Positions 7,162 to 14,101 of a DNA stretch of 15,047 nt are shown piece after piece. The stretch is from a bacterium (GTDB lineage Bacteria > Gemmatimonadota > Gemmatimonadetes > Gemmatimonadales > Gemmatimonadaceae). Position 1 is the first letter of the stretch; every line of letters begins with the position of its first letter. The notes under the pieces are model-generated. The model had not been told where the DNA came from. It made no database searches and saw only the letters and a list, made by a program, of their open reading frames with translations. The DNA is taken from positions 1 through 15,047 of the forward strand of contig JAJZRK010000064.1 in NCBI GenBank assembly GCA_021802745.1, in the 5' to 3' direction. Position numbers and translations under genes: made by a program.

Positions 7162-8150
7162 GACTCGTCCCCCAACTGTTGTCTCTCTGTTATCTCTCTG
7201 TTGTTTCTCTGTTGTTTCTCTGCGTGCGCGCTCGCCGCCTCGCGCACCCATCCCCCTTCCTCATGAGCCTTCCGCCGCGCTTCGATGCGTTCGCGATTGC
7301 ACGGTCCGTTGCCTTTCACCACGCGCCAGAACTCGTCCCAGTCAATCGGACCGGTCACCCAATCGCCAGTCGCTTCGTCAAAGCGAAGCTCCGGGTCGGG
7401 GACGGTGAGATCAATCGCCTTCACCTGCGCCACCGTGAGGTTGATGAAGCGCTGGCGCAGCTCGTCGTTGCTCTTGCGCTTGACGCCCCAGCGCATCAAC
7501 TCGTCGCTGTTGCTCGAGTCCTTGTCGTGCGGCCCGAACATCATCAGCGACGGCCACCACCAGCGCTTCAGCGACTCCTGCGCCATCGCCCTCTGCGCCG
7601 GCGTGCCCCGCGCGAGCGTCGTCATGATCTCGTAGCCCTGTCGCTTGTGGAAGTTCTCTTCCTTGCAGATGCGCACCATCGCCCGCGCGTACGGGCCGTA
7701 CGACGCCTTGGCGAGCATCGTCTGGTTCACGATCGCCGCGCCGTCCACCAGCCAGCCGATGGCGCCCATGTCGGCCCACGACAGCGTGGGATAGTTGAAG
7801 ATGCTCGAGTACTTGGCCTTGCCGTCGAGCAACTGCTGCACGAGCTCCTGCCGGTCCACGCCGAGCGTCTCGGTGCCGCAATAGATGTACAGGCCGTGTC
7901 CGCCCTCGTCCTGCACCTTGGCGAGCAAGATCATCTTGCGGCGCAGCGACGGGGCGCGCGTGATCCAGTTTCCTTCGGGGAGCATCCCCACCACCTCGGA
8001 ATGCGCGTGCTGCGACATCATCCGGACGAGCTGCGAGCGGTAGCGCTCCGGCATCCAGTCCTTGGGCTCGATGGACTCGTCGGCCGCGATGCGCGCCTCG
8101 AACTGCGCCAGTCGCGCCGCGTCGTCGGCAATCGGGGGCATGGTCGTCAT
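7158..8150 (-). CDS. paaA: Phenylacetyl-CoA epoxidase catalytic subunit PaaA
   Basis: The protein has 330 residues from the ATG at 8150; the frame upstream of it is not conserved-looking. PaaA carries the diiron centre that inserts oxygen into phenylacetyl-CoA to give the 1,2-epoxide, the first ring-attacking step of aerobic phenylacetate breakdown. The two diiron E-x-x-H motifs are visible as DEGGH (81-85) and EENFH (164-168). Conserved segments include [40 protein letters not shown] and [13 protein letters not shown]. The usual family ending ([13 protein letters not shown]) is followed by a tail (residues about 314-330) encoded mainly by a four-copy 11-bp tandem repeat. The gene leads the paaABCD operon. 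paaE is not adjacent, so the electron-transfer partner must be encoded elsewhere. Confidence 0.95.
   Translation of the reverse strand: MTTMPPIADDAARLAQFEARIAADESIEPKDWMPERYRSQLVRMMSQHAHSEVVGMLPEGNWITRAPSLRRKMILLAKVQDEGGHGLYIYCGTETLGVDRQELVQQLLDGKAKYSSIFNYPTLSWADMGAIGWLVDGAAIVNQTMLAKASYGPYARAMVRICKEENFHKRQGYEIMTTLARGTPAQRAMAQESLKRWWWPSLMMFGPHDKDSSNSDELMRWGVKRKSNDELRQRFINLTVAQVKAIDLTVPDPELRFDEATGDWVTGPIDWDEFWRVVKGNGPCNRERIEARRKAHEEGGWVREAASAHAEKQQRNNREITERQQLGDES
7179..7222. repeat. Four-copy 11-bp tandem repeat inside the end of paaA
   Basis: Four contiguous 11-base units of the form TTGTTTCTCTG (plus strand) lie end to end; the last two are identical, the first two differ by two or three bases. 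Eleven is not a multiple of three, so the repeat is read in changing phases on the minus strand and gives the Q/R/N/E-rich tail of PaaA, without a stop. It ends 17 bases before the start of paaB. Confidence 0.9.
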
Positions 8151-8282
8151 CGGGGGGGCTCCGTGCGATGCGGTCCTGAGCGCGCCGGGCGCCCGTCGCC
8201 GGGCACGCGGACAGCGTATCTTGGGGGGTAACATTTCAAGCTAGCGCCCGCGTTCTCCTTTCGGAATCATTGCCGCCCCGCC
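8151..8282. promoter_or_regulatory. Divergent promoter region of the paa locus
   Basis: This 132-base gap separates the outward-facing starts of paaA and the crotonase gene, so it must hold promoters in both directions unless transcription enters from further away. A less GC-rich patch at 8217-8245 is the best candidate core. I see no convincing -35/-10 pair and no clear dyad that would mark a PaaR or PaaX operator. Confidence 0.4.
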
Positions 8283-9059
8283 ATGACCACCACCTCCATG
8301 TTCTCCGCCGACGGGTCGGTGGACCTCCGCGTCAACGCCGGCATCGCCACCGTGCGTTTCGGACACCCGAAGAGCAACAGCCTGCCGGGGACGCTGCTGC
8401 GCTCGCTCGCATCCACCATCGCCCACACCGGCGAGCGCGACGACGTGCGCGTGCTCGTGCTGCGCAGCGAGGGGAACGGGGCGTTCTGCGCGGGGGCGTC
8501 GTTCGACGAGCTGGCCGGCATCGCCACCGCGAGCGAAGGCAAGGAGTTCTTCCTCGGCTTCGCGCGCGTGATCCTCGCAATGATCGCGGCGCCGGTGCCG
8601 ATTGTCACCGCGGTGCAGGGCAAGGTGGTGGGTGGCGGCGTGGGCGTAGTTGCCGCCTCGGACTACGCCATCGCCGTGGAGCAGGCGCCGCTGAAGCTCA
8701 GCGAACTCGCCGTCGGCATCGGGCCGTTCGTGGTCGGCCCGGTCATTGCGCACAAGATCGGCATGGCTGCGTACGGCGCGATGTCTCTCGACGCCGAGTG
8801 GCGCGGCGCCGACTGGGCCGAGCGGCATGGGTTGTATGCGCAGGTCGTCGTGGATGCCGCGGCATTGGATGCCGCCGTCGCCGCGCGCGCCGCGCAGCTG
8901 GCGGCGGCCAACCCCGACGCCGTGCGCGGCATCAAGCGCGTGCTCTGGGAAGGGACCGGCGAGTGGGAGAGCCTGCTCGAGAAGCGCGCCAAGACCTCGG
9001 GCGAACTCGTGCTGAGCGACTTCACCCGCGCCGCCATTCAGCGGTTCAAGGCGCGGTAG
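8283..9059 (+). CDS. Enoyl-CoA hydratase/isomerase family protein of the paa locus
   Basis: The protein has 258 residues, typical of a crotonase. CoA-binding and oxyanion-hole segments are GAFCAGASFDEL (67-78) and GKVVGGGVGVVAASDYA (113-129). Of the two catalytic glutamates of rat enoyl-CoA hydratase, the one at the E164 position is present (E141 in LKLSEL), while the E144 position is glycine (G121). That pattern suits an isomerase or another single-acid chemistry better than simple hydration. I recall very similar proteins, with the KLSELAVGIGPFVVGP stretch, next to paa genes in Bacteroidota, which supports a role in processing ring-opened or oxepin CoA intermediates. It is divergent from paaA. 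The exact substrate is not resolved by sequence. Confidence 0.85.
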   Translation: MTTTSMFSADGSVDLRVNAGIATVRFGHPKSNSLPGTLLRSLASTIAHTGERDDVRVLVLRSEGNGAFCAGASFDELAGIATASEGKEFFLGFARVILAMIAAPVPIVTAVQGKVVGGGVGVVAASDYAIAVEQAPLKLSELAVGIGPFVVGPVIAHKIGMAAYGAMSLDAEWRGADWAERHGLYAQVVVDAAALDAAVAARAAQLAAANPDAVRGIKRVLWEGTGEWESLLEKRAKTSGELVLSDFTRAAIQRFKAR

Positions 9060-9094
9060 AAAGGACAACCGCCCTTAGCCCTTTGTGGTTGCAG
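9060..9094. terminator. Short convergent gap with weak hairpin
   Basis: The crotonase gene and the Lrp-type gene converge here with 35 bases between stops. CAACC (9066-9070) can pair with GGTTG (9087-9091), a weak stem that might serve as a shared terminator. Confidence 0.25.
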
Positions 9095-9601
9095 TTATCT
9101 CTGAAGCTCAAGCCCCGCCCCGAACCTCGGATTTCGCTTGTGCGAAAAGATCAGCGACGTCTCCATGTGCGCCACCTCGGGGCGCGTCGCGAACGCCGAG
9201 AGCGCGAAATCGCGCAGGTGCTCCGAGTCGCGCACCGCCACGTGCACCAGATAATCATTGGCGCCCGCCACATGGAACGCGCCGCGCACCTCCGCCAGGG
9301 TGCCGAGGTGCCGTTCGAAGGCCGCGATCGCCGCGCGCGCGTGCTTTTCCAGGCGGATGGCAATGAGCGCCTCGAGTGTGACGCCGTGCACGCGCGGATC
9401 CACCTCGGCGTGGTAGCCCAACAGCGCGCCGCTCGTCTCGAGCCGCCGAACACGCGCCAGGCAGCTCGACGGCGCCAGGCCAACCTTGGCCGCGAGCTCC
9501 TTGTTCGTGATCCGCGCATCGTGCTGCAAATGGGCCAGAATCTCGCGGTCAATTCGGTCGAGGAGCGACGGATCGGGCCCTTTCCGAATACTATTCGGCA
9601 T
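9095..9601 (-). CDS. Lrp/AsnC family transcriptional regulator
   Basis: The protein has 168 residues from the ATG at 9601, preceded by an AAAGAG. It has the full Lrp/AsnC plan: an N-terminal winged-helix DNA-binding domain (LDRIDREILAHLQHDARITN, then a recognition helix near 43-55, ending VRRLETSGAL) and a C-terminal RAM effector domain (about 73-150) with the characteristic GANDYLVHV and a FATRPEVAHMETSL end. Such proteins form dimers and higher oligomers that sense amino acids. It is divergent from a Cys/Met-metabolism lyase, so the most likely role is control of that gene in response to a sulfur amino acid. A perfect palindrome lies over its first codons and could mediate self-control. Confidence 0.93.
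   Translation of the reverse strand: MPNSIRKGPDPSLLDRIDREILAHLQHDARITNKELAAKVGLAPSSCLARVRRLETSGALLGYHAEVDPRVHGVTLEALIAIRLEKHARAAIAAFERHLGTLAEVRGAFHVAGANDYLVHVAVRDSEHLRDFALSAFATRPEVAHMETSLIFSHKRNPRFGAGLELQR
9584..9598. promoter_or_regulatory. Perfect 15-bp palindrome, likely Lrp-type operator
   Basis: CCGAATA and TATTCGG are perfect inverted repeats around one central base. The site covers codons 2-6 of the Lrp-type gene and lies about 42-56 bases upstream of the predicted transcript start of the divergent lyase. Length and dyad form match Lrp/AsnC operators (about 15 bp), though the sequence itself does not match the E. coli Lrp consensus closely. Confidence 0.55.
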
Positions 9602-9605
9602 CTCT

Positions 9606-9633
9606 TTGTCCAGGTGAGCGATAGTGCTAATAT
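9606..9633 (+). promoter_or_regulatory. Sigma-70-like promoter of the PLP lyase gene
   Basis: TTGTCC (9606-9611) and TAATAT (9628-9633) are 16 bases apart and form the best -35/-10 pair I see in the window. Transcription would start near 9640 and give a leader of about 24 bases. The -35 element is about eight bases from the palindrome, so a bound regulator would touch the polymerase. Confidence 0.6.
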
Positions 9634-9663
9634 AGCCGCATGAAACAGAATAAGGAGCTGACG

Positions 9664-10881
9664 ATGGACAAGTCATTCGCCACGCGAGCCGTCCACGCCG
9701 GTCGGGAAGACTTCATTGCAAAGGGCGTCCATGCCCCGCCGCTCGACTTCAGCTCCACCTATCCGACGCCCGACCTCGAGGTTGCGGCGCGGTCGTTCGA
9801 CAGCCTCGTCGCCGGCGACGGGCCTGAAGGGACCTTCGTCTATCAACGCCTCTTCAACCCGACCTCCGACCGCTTCGAGCGGGCGCTCGCTGAACTCGAA
9901 GGCGCCGAAGAAGCGGTCACCTTCAGCTCGGGGATGGCGGCCTTTTCCGCGGTGCTGCTCGCGGCCAAGAAGCGCGGCACCAACGTGGTGGCCGTGCGGC
10001 CGCTCTACGGCACCGCCGACCATCTATTGTCATCCGGAATGCTTGGCATGACGGTGACGTGGGCCACGCAGGACGGCATCGCGGCCGCCATCCGCCCCGA
10101 CACCGCGCTCGTCGTCATCGAGACGCCGGCCAACCCGACGCTCGAACTCATGGACATCGCCAGCATCGTGCGCCAGGCGGGATCGGTGCCGGTGATGGTG
10201 GACTCGACCTTCGCCACACCGGTGCTGCAGCTGCCGCTCGCGCTCGGGGCGTCGCTCGTGATGCACAGCGCCACGAAGTTCCTCGGCGGGCACGGCGACG
10301 TTCTGGCCGGCGTCGTTGCGGGGCCGCACGCGCTCATCCGCGACATCAAGCACGTGCGCGCCGCCACCGGCGGCCTGCTGCATCCACTGGCGTCGTACCT
10401 GCTGCACCGCGGCCTGCCGACGCTGGCGCTGCGCGTGGAACGCGCGCAGGAGTCGGCCATCGAACTCGCCGCGCGGCTCGCCGACGACCGGCGCGTCGCG
10501 AGCGTGCGTTTCCCCGGCCTTCCCGGACAGGATCCGCGGGGATTGCTCGGCCGGCAGATGCGGGGCCCCGGCAGCATCCTCGCGTTCGAACTCGGCAACG
10601 ATGACCCGGCGGTGATGCGCGACTTCCTCGGCGCGCTCGAGGTCATCACCCCGGCGGTGAGCCTGGGCTCCACCGACTCGCTCATCCAGCCGCCCGCCGC
10701 GCTGACGCACCGCGTGGTTGACGAACAGGCGCGCGAGGAGGTGGGAATCAGTCGCGGCGTGCTGCGCCTGAGCGTCGGCGTGGAAGATGTGCGCGACCTC
10801 TGGCGCGACCTGGACCATGCGCTCGCCGAGGTGGCATCTCGCCTCGAAATGCGCGATCATGCCCCCGCACTGTCGCGATAG
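9664..10881 (+). CDS. Cys/Met-metabolism PLP-dependent lyase (MGL/CGL/CGS type)
   Basis: The protein has 405 residues. The start is the ATG at 9664, with AAGGAG six bases upstream; an earlier in-frame ATG at 9640 lies on the predicted transcript start. Family motifs appear in order: Y60-x-R62 with FNPT (phosphate contact to the neighbouring subunit), SSGMAA (88-93), LYGT (114-117), the DSTFATP loop (180-186), the PLP lysine K205 in SATKFLGGH, a SLGSTDSL segment (333-340) and R368 in LRLSVG for the substrate carboxylate. The cysteine that marks methionine gamma-lyase in the YGC motif is threonine here (T117), so cystathionine or homocysteine cleavage, or gamma-synthase activity, is as likely. 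The adjacent Lrp-type regulator suggests a catabolic, amino-acid-responsive role in the cytoplasm. Confidence 0.88.
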   Translation: MDKSFATRAVHAGREDFIAKGVHAPPLDFSSTYPTPDLEVAARSFDSLVAGDGPEGTFVYQRLFNPTSDRFERALAELEGAEEAVTFSSGMAAFSAVLLAAKKRGTNVVAVRPLYGTADHLLSSGMLGMTVTWATQDGIAAAIRPDTALVVIETPANPTLELMDIASIVRQAGSVPVMVDSTFATPVLQLPLALGASLVMHSATKFLGGHGDVLAGVVAGPHALIRDIKHVRAATGGLLHPLASYLLHRGLPTLALRVERAQESAIELAARLADDRRVASVRFPGLPGQDPRGLLGRQMRGPGSILAFELGNDDPAVMRDFLGALEVITPAVSLGSTDSLIQPPAALTHRVVDEQAREEVGISRGVLRLSVGVEDVRDLWRDLDHALAEVASRLEMRDHAPALSR

Positions 10882-10913
10882 CGAACAGCGCGCCGCACCA
10901 GCCGGTACAACTT

Positions 10914-10950
10914 TCGGCGCCGAGTGCATAGACATACGGCTCGGCGCCGA
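10914..10950. terminator. Strong 11-bp hairpin after the PLP lyase
   Basis: An 11-base perfect inverted repeat (10914-10924 with 10940-10950) surrounds a 15-base loop, 33 bases past the lyase stop. Each arm also contains the self-complementary CGGCGCCG. No U-run follows, so it could be a factor-assisted terminator, an mRNA-stabilising hairpin or a paired protein-binding site. Confidence 0.5.
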
Positions 10951-10975
10951 CCAGCTTTCAGTAGGATCCTTTCCG

Positions 10976-10995
10976 CCCGCGCCTTACCGCGCGGG
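10976..10995. terminator. Second GC hairpin before the flavoprotein gene
   Basis: CCCGCGC and GCGCGGG pair perfectly around a six-base loop and are followed by more G residues. It lies between the lyase and the nitronate-monooxygenase-like gene, about 75 bases before the latter's start. It probably lies in the untranslated leader or is a second terminator element. Confidence 0.35.
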
Positions 10996-11069
10996 GGGAC
11001 TGTGCACGTTTCTGGTGCTGCCAAGGCGCCGGCGCGGCGCGTGGTCCAGCACCTCTGACTGGGAGCGAC

Positions 11070-12536
11070 ATGACGGCGGCAGTACTTCCAATGGTGATTC
11101 AGGGCGGCATGGGCATTGCCGTCTCGAACTGGAAGTTGGCGCGCGCGGTGGCCGCGATGGGCCAGCTCGGCGTCATCTCGGGCACCGCGCTCGATTCCGT
11201 CTTCGTGCGGCGGCTCCAGGACGGCGATCCCTCGGGCGCCATTCGGCGCGCGCTGGCCAGCTTCCCCAAGCCGGAGGTGGCCGCTGAGATCCTGCGGCGC
11301 TACTTCAAGCCCGAGGGGCGGAAGCCCGACGAGCCCTACACGTCGCTCCCCATGTACAAGCAGGCGGTGAGCAAGTTCCGCGAGCAGGTGACGATTGCGG
11401 CCAATTACGTGGAAGTCTGGCTGGCGAAGGAAGGGCACAACGGCAAGGTCGGCATCAACCTGCTGACCAAGGTGCAGATGCCGACGCTGCCGTCGCTGTA
11501 CGGCGCGATGCTCGCCGGCGTGGATGTCGTGCTGATGGGCGCCGGCATCCCGCGGGAGATTCCGGGAGCGCTCGACGCGATGGCCGTGCATTCCCCGGCC
11601 GTGCTCAAGCTCGACGTGGATCAGGCGGCGGGCCAGCAGTTCACGCTGCAGTTCGACCCCGCGGAACACGGCATGACCGACGTGCCGCTCACGCGGCCGA
11701 AGTTCTACGCCATCGTCTCGTCGCACTCGCTGGCCACCAACCTGTCGCGCAAGGCGACGGGAAAGGTGGACGGCTTTGTGGTTGAGGGCGCGACGGCCGG
11801 CGGCCACAACGCGCCGCCGCGCGGCGCGCTGCAGTTGAATGAGATTGGCGAGCCCATTTACGGCGAGCGCGACGAGGCCGACCTCGGCGCGATGCGCGAA
11901 CTTGGCGTTCCGTTCTGGCTGGCCGGGAGCTACGGCACGCCGGAGGGGCTGGTGAAGGCCATCAGCCTGGGCGCGGCGGGGATCCAGGTTGGCACGGCGT
12001 TCGCGTACTCGGACGAGTCGGGCTTCGCGCCGGAGATCAAGCGGCAGGTCCTCAGCGATGTGGCGGAGGGGCGCGCGTCGGTCTTTACCGATCCGCGCGC
12101 CTCGCCCACCGGCTTTCCGTTCAAGGTGATCCGCACGCCGTCCATCGCGCAGCAGGATGATTCGCGCACGCGCTGCTGCGACCTGGGCTACCTGCGCACG
12201 GCGGCGCTCCGCGAGGATGGCCGCCTGGTGTACCGCTGCTCGGCGGCGCCGGTGCAGGACTATGTGAACTCCGGCGGCACCGAAGAGGACACGGTGGGGC
12301 GGCGCTGCCTTTGCAACGGGCTGATGTCGGTCATCGGCCTCGGCCAGCGGCGCAAGGATGGCTCGGTGGAGCCGCCGATGATCACGAGCGGCGATTACGT
12401 CACCGAGCTGGCCCGGGTGGCGAAGGGGCGCACGTCGTATACGGCGCGCGACGTCCTCAGCTACCTGCTGAGCGGCCTGCCCTCCGAGGCCGAGCGGGTC
12501 GAGGTCCACACTCCCGTCGCCCTGACCGCGGTCTGA
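11070..12536 (+). CDS. Nitronate monooxygenase-like flavoprotein with Cys-rich C-terminus
   Basis: The protein has 488 residues; the ATG at 11070 follows GGGAG by four bases. The N-terminus (VIQGGMGIAVSNWKLARAV) and later GAGIP, SSHSLA, VEGATAGGHN (238-247, with H246 at the catalytic histidine position of nitronate monooxygenases) and GAAGIQVGTAFAYSDESG (301-318, phosphate-binding) define an FMN-binding TIM barrel of the 2-nitropropane dioxygenase/PfaD superfamily. It is over 100 residues longer than classic nitronate monooxygenases. The C-terminal part carries five cysteines (C369, C370, C390, C413, C415) around CCDLGYLR, YRCSA and RRCLCNG. This longer subfamily is commonly annotated as nitronate monooxygenase, but its substrate is unproven. 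It is followed by the hemerythrin gene after 32 bases, so the two may be co-transcribed. Confidence 0.82.
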   Translation: MTAAVLPMVIQGGMGIAVSNWKLARAVAAMGQLGVISGTALDSVFVRRLQDGDPSGAIRRALASFPKPEVAAEILRRYFKPEGRKPDEPYTSLPMYKQAVSKFREQVTIAANYVEVWLAKEGHNGKVGINLLTKVQMPTLPSLYGAMLAGVDVVLMGAGIPREIPGALDAMAVHSPAVLKLDVDQAAGQQFTLQFDPAEHGMTDVPLTRPKFYAIVSSHSLATNLSRKATGKVDGFVVEGATAGGHNAPPRGALQLNEIGEPIYGERDEADLGAMRELGVPFWLAGSYGTPEGLVKAISLGAAGIQVGTAFAYSDESGFAPEIKRQVLSDVAEGRASVFTDPRASPTGFPFKVIRTPSIAQQDDSRTRCCDLGYLRTAALREDGRLVYRCSAAPVQDYVNSGGTEEDTVGRRCLCNGLMSVIGLGQRRKDGSVEPPMITSGDYVTELARVAKGRTSYTARDVLSYLLSGLPSEAERVEVHTPVALTAV

Positions 12537-12568
12537 GGCGGCGCGAGCGATCGCCGGAGGGGCGACCG

Positions 12569-12964
12569 ATGCACTACGAGTGGACCGAGGCGATGGCGAC
12601 CGGTGTGGAGGAGACTGACAACGAGCACCGGACGCTCATCGCCTGGATCAACGAGCTCACCGAGGCGAATGCCAGGGGGACGGGCGAACACGAGGTGATG
12701 CGCATCCTGACCTTCCTCGGGTTCTACGCGTCGAAGCACTTCGCGCACGAGGAAGGCTGCTTTGCCCGGCATCGGTGCCCGCATGCGGCGGGCAACCGCC
12801 GGGCCCATGAGCAATTCACGGCGACCGTCAATCAGATGAAGCTCGACTGTGAGGCGCACGGGGTGACCGCGATGAAGGCCGTGGAACTCCAGCGGGCGCT
12901 CGGCGACTGGCTGCAGAGTCACCTTCTGCGGGTGGACACCGCGCTCAAGCCCTGCGTGAAGTAG
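12569..12964 (+). CDS. Bacteriohemerythrin with one substituted iron ligand
   Basis: The protein has 131 residues, the normal single-domain length; GGAGG lies eight bases before the ATG at 12569. It is a four-helix-bundle oxygen-binding diiron protein by family. Recognisable ligands are H20 in NEHRTLIAWIN, H57 and E61 in KHFAHEE, H80 in AHEQF, and H118 and D123 in the final HLLRVD. The first histidine of the usual HxxxH pair is asparagine (N76), four residues before H80; H72 is nearby but off register. Loss of one ligand could alter oxygen binding or free a coordination site. It probably shares a transcript with the flavoprotein upstream, where it could deliver or sense oxygen; that link is inference. 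Confidence 0.88.
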   Translation: MHYEWTEAMATGVEETDNEHRTLIAWINELTEANARGTGEHEVMRILTFLGFYASKHFAHEEGCFARHRCPHAAGNRRAHEQFTATVNQMKLDCEAHGVTAMKAVELQRALGDWLQSHLLRVDTALKPCVK

Positions 12965-12967
12965 CGA

Positions 12968-12986
12968 GCCCGGGCCAACGCCGGGC
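12968..12986 (+). terminator. Hairpin after the hemerythrin gene
   Basis: GCCCGG pairs with CCGGGC around a seven-base loop, starting four bases after the hemerythrin stop. The stem is strong and well placed, but no U-run follows. Confidence 0.4.
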
Positions 12987-13149
12987 CGCGCCTGCCTGTA
13001 ACCAAGAACAGAAACGATCGCGCGCGCTCGCGCGTACTGTAACGAGCGGCGTGCGCCGGTGCGTAAACCGTTGGCGGGCCTCGCGGGTTTAACCTGTGAA
13101 TTGCCGGACGACGCGCCGCAGCCACCGCTTCAACCCGTGCCCCAAGACA
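12987..13149 (+). promoter_or_regulatory. Leader region of the TonB-receptor gene
   Basis: This gap must hold the promoter of the receptor gene. TAAACC (13064-13069) and GGTTTA (13086-13091) form an inverted repeat around a GC-rich spacer, in an otherwise GC-rich stretch; it may be an operator or part of the promoter. No standard -35/-10 pair with correct spacing is apparent. Confidence 0.3.
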
Positions 13150-14101
13150 ATGAGCGTTTCGAACGTTTTCCGCCTTGCGCTGATTGCTGTCGCGGGTGCT
13201 TTCTGCGCCCCGGTTCGTGCCTCCGCGCAGTCGGTGGATGTCATTCGCGGCCGCATCGTGGGCGAGGATTCCGTGCCGATCGCCGGCGCGCGCGTCCAGG
13301 CCGTGTCGCTGAGCGGCAACGTGACGCGCCCTCACCGACAACAGCGGCCGGTTCACCATCACCTTTCCCAACGGTGACGGCGACTACATGGTCACCGTGC
13401 AGGCCATTGGCTTCTCGATGAAGCGCTTTGAGGTGAAGCGGACCGCCGACCAGGAGATCCTCATTGCCGACGCGCGGCTGTCGCGGGCGATGACGGAACT
13501 GGAAGCGGTGAAGGTGACCCCCGGCGAGCGGACGCGGGCGAACCGCGACGACCGCCAGCCGGACATTTCGGGGAGCGAGCGCAACGTGGCGGCGGCCAAC
13601 GTCGCGGCGGGCAACGCCGGCAACATTGCGGCGATGGCCGCGTCGCTGCCGGGCGTGACGCTGGTGCCGGGGACGAGCGGCGATGCGTCGGGCTTTTCGG
13701 TGCTTGGGCTCACGCCCGACCAGAACGCGACGACGCTCAACGGCGGCTCGTTCGGCGGCGCCGACGTGCCGCGCGACGGCGGCGTTTCGAGCTCGCTGTC
13801 CACCAGCCCGTACGACGTGTCGCGCGGCGGATTCAGCGGGGCGCAGTTCAGCATCCGGTGGCCGTCGGGGAACAACTTTCCCACGCGCACCAACTCGCTG
13901 AACCTCGACGCGCCGTTCCTGCAGTGGACCGACAAGGCGGCGAGCGCGCTGGGCCAGAAGTACACCAACGTGTCGCTGGGCGGCCTGCTCTCCGGCCCGG
14001 TGAAGATTGACGAGGCCTTCTACAACTTCTCGATTGAAGACTTCGACAAAGGACAGCGACTCGCGATTGTTCTCATCGCAGGTCGCTGTCCTCATTCGTG
14101 A
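13150..14101 (+). pseudogene. TonB-dependent receptor N-terminus, frameshifted and truncated
   Basis: From the ATG at 13150 a signal peptide (hydrophobic LALIAVAGAF, cut near RASAQS) leads into a carboxypeptidase-regulatory-like domain (VIRGRIVGEDSVPIAGARV). The frame breaks near 13327-13331: it would stop at 13377, while the continuation LTDNSGRFTITFPNGDGDYM lies in the +1 phase. One extra base or a two-base GC loss explains this. The second frame runs to 14101 through the plug domain (SERNVAAANVAAG, ASLPGVTLVPG, NGGSFGGADVPRDGG). Family receptors continue for several hundred residues of beta-barrel; here the family-like sequence ends near FYNFS (14032) and the last 22 codons lie in a palindrome cluster. 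Without the barrel it cannot be a transporter. It is probably a pseudogene, less likely a broken assembly. Confidence 0.75.

Noticed and set aside
7179..7222. CRISPR array
   Set aside because: The repeats are 11 bases, directly abutting without spacers, and inside a coding gene.
7179..8231. A 350-codon open frame on the plus strand opposite paaA
   Set aside because: It is antisense to a gene with full family conservation, and its composition is that of a shadow frame.
8270..9643. A 457-codon open frame on the plus strand overlapping the crotonase and regulator genes
   Set aside because: It is an alternative frame of the crotonase and antisense to the Lrp-type gene; low-complexity Arg-rich translation.
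10857..12509. A 550-codon open frame on the minus strand opposite the flavoprotein gene
   Set aside because: It is Arg/His/Ala-rich, has no domain, and mirrors the codon bias of the real GC-rich gene on the plus strand.
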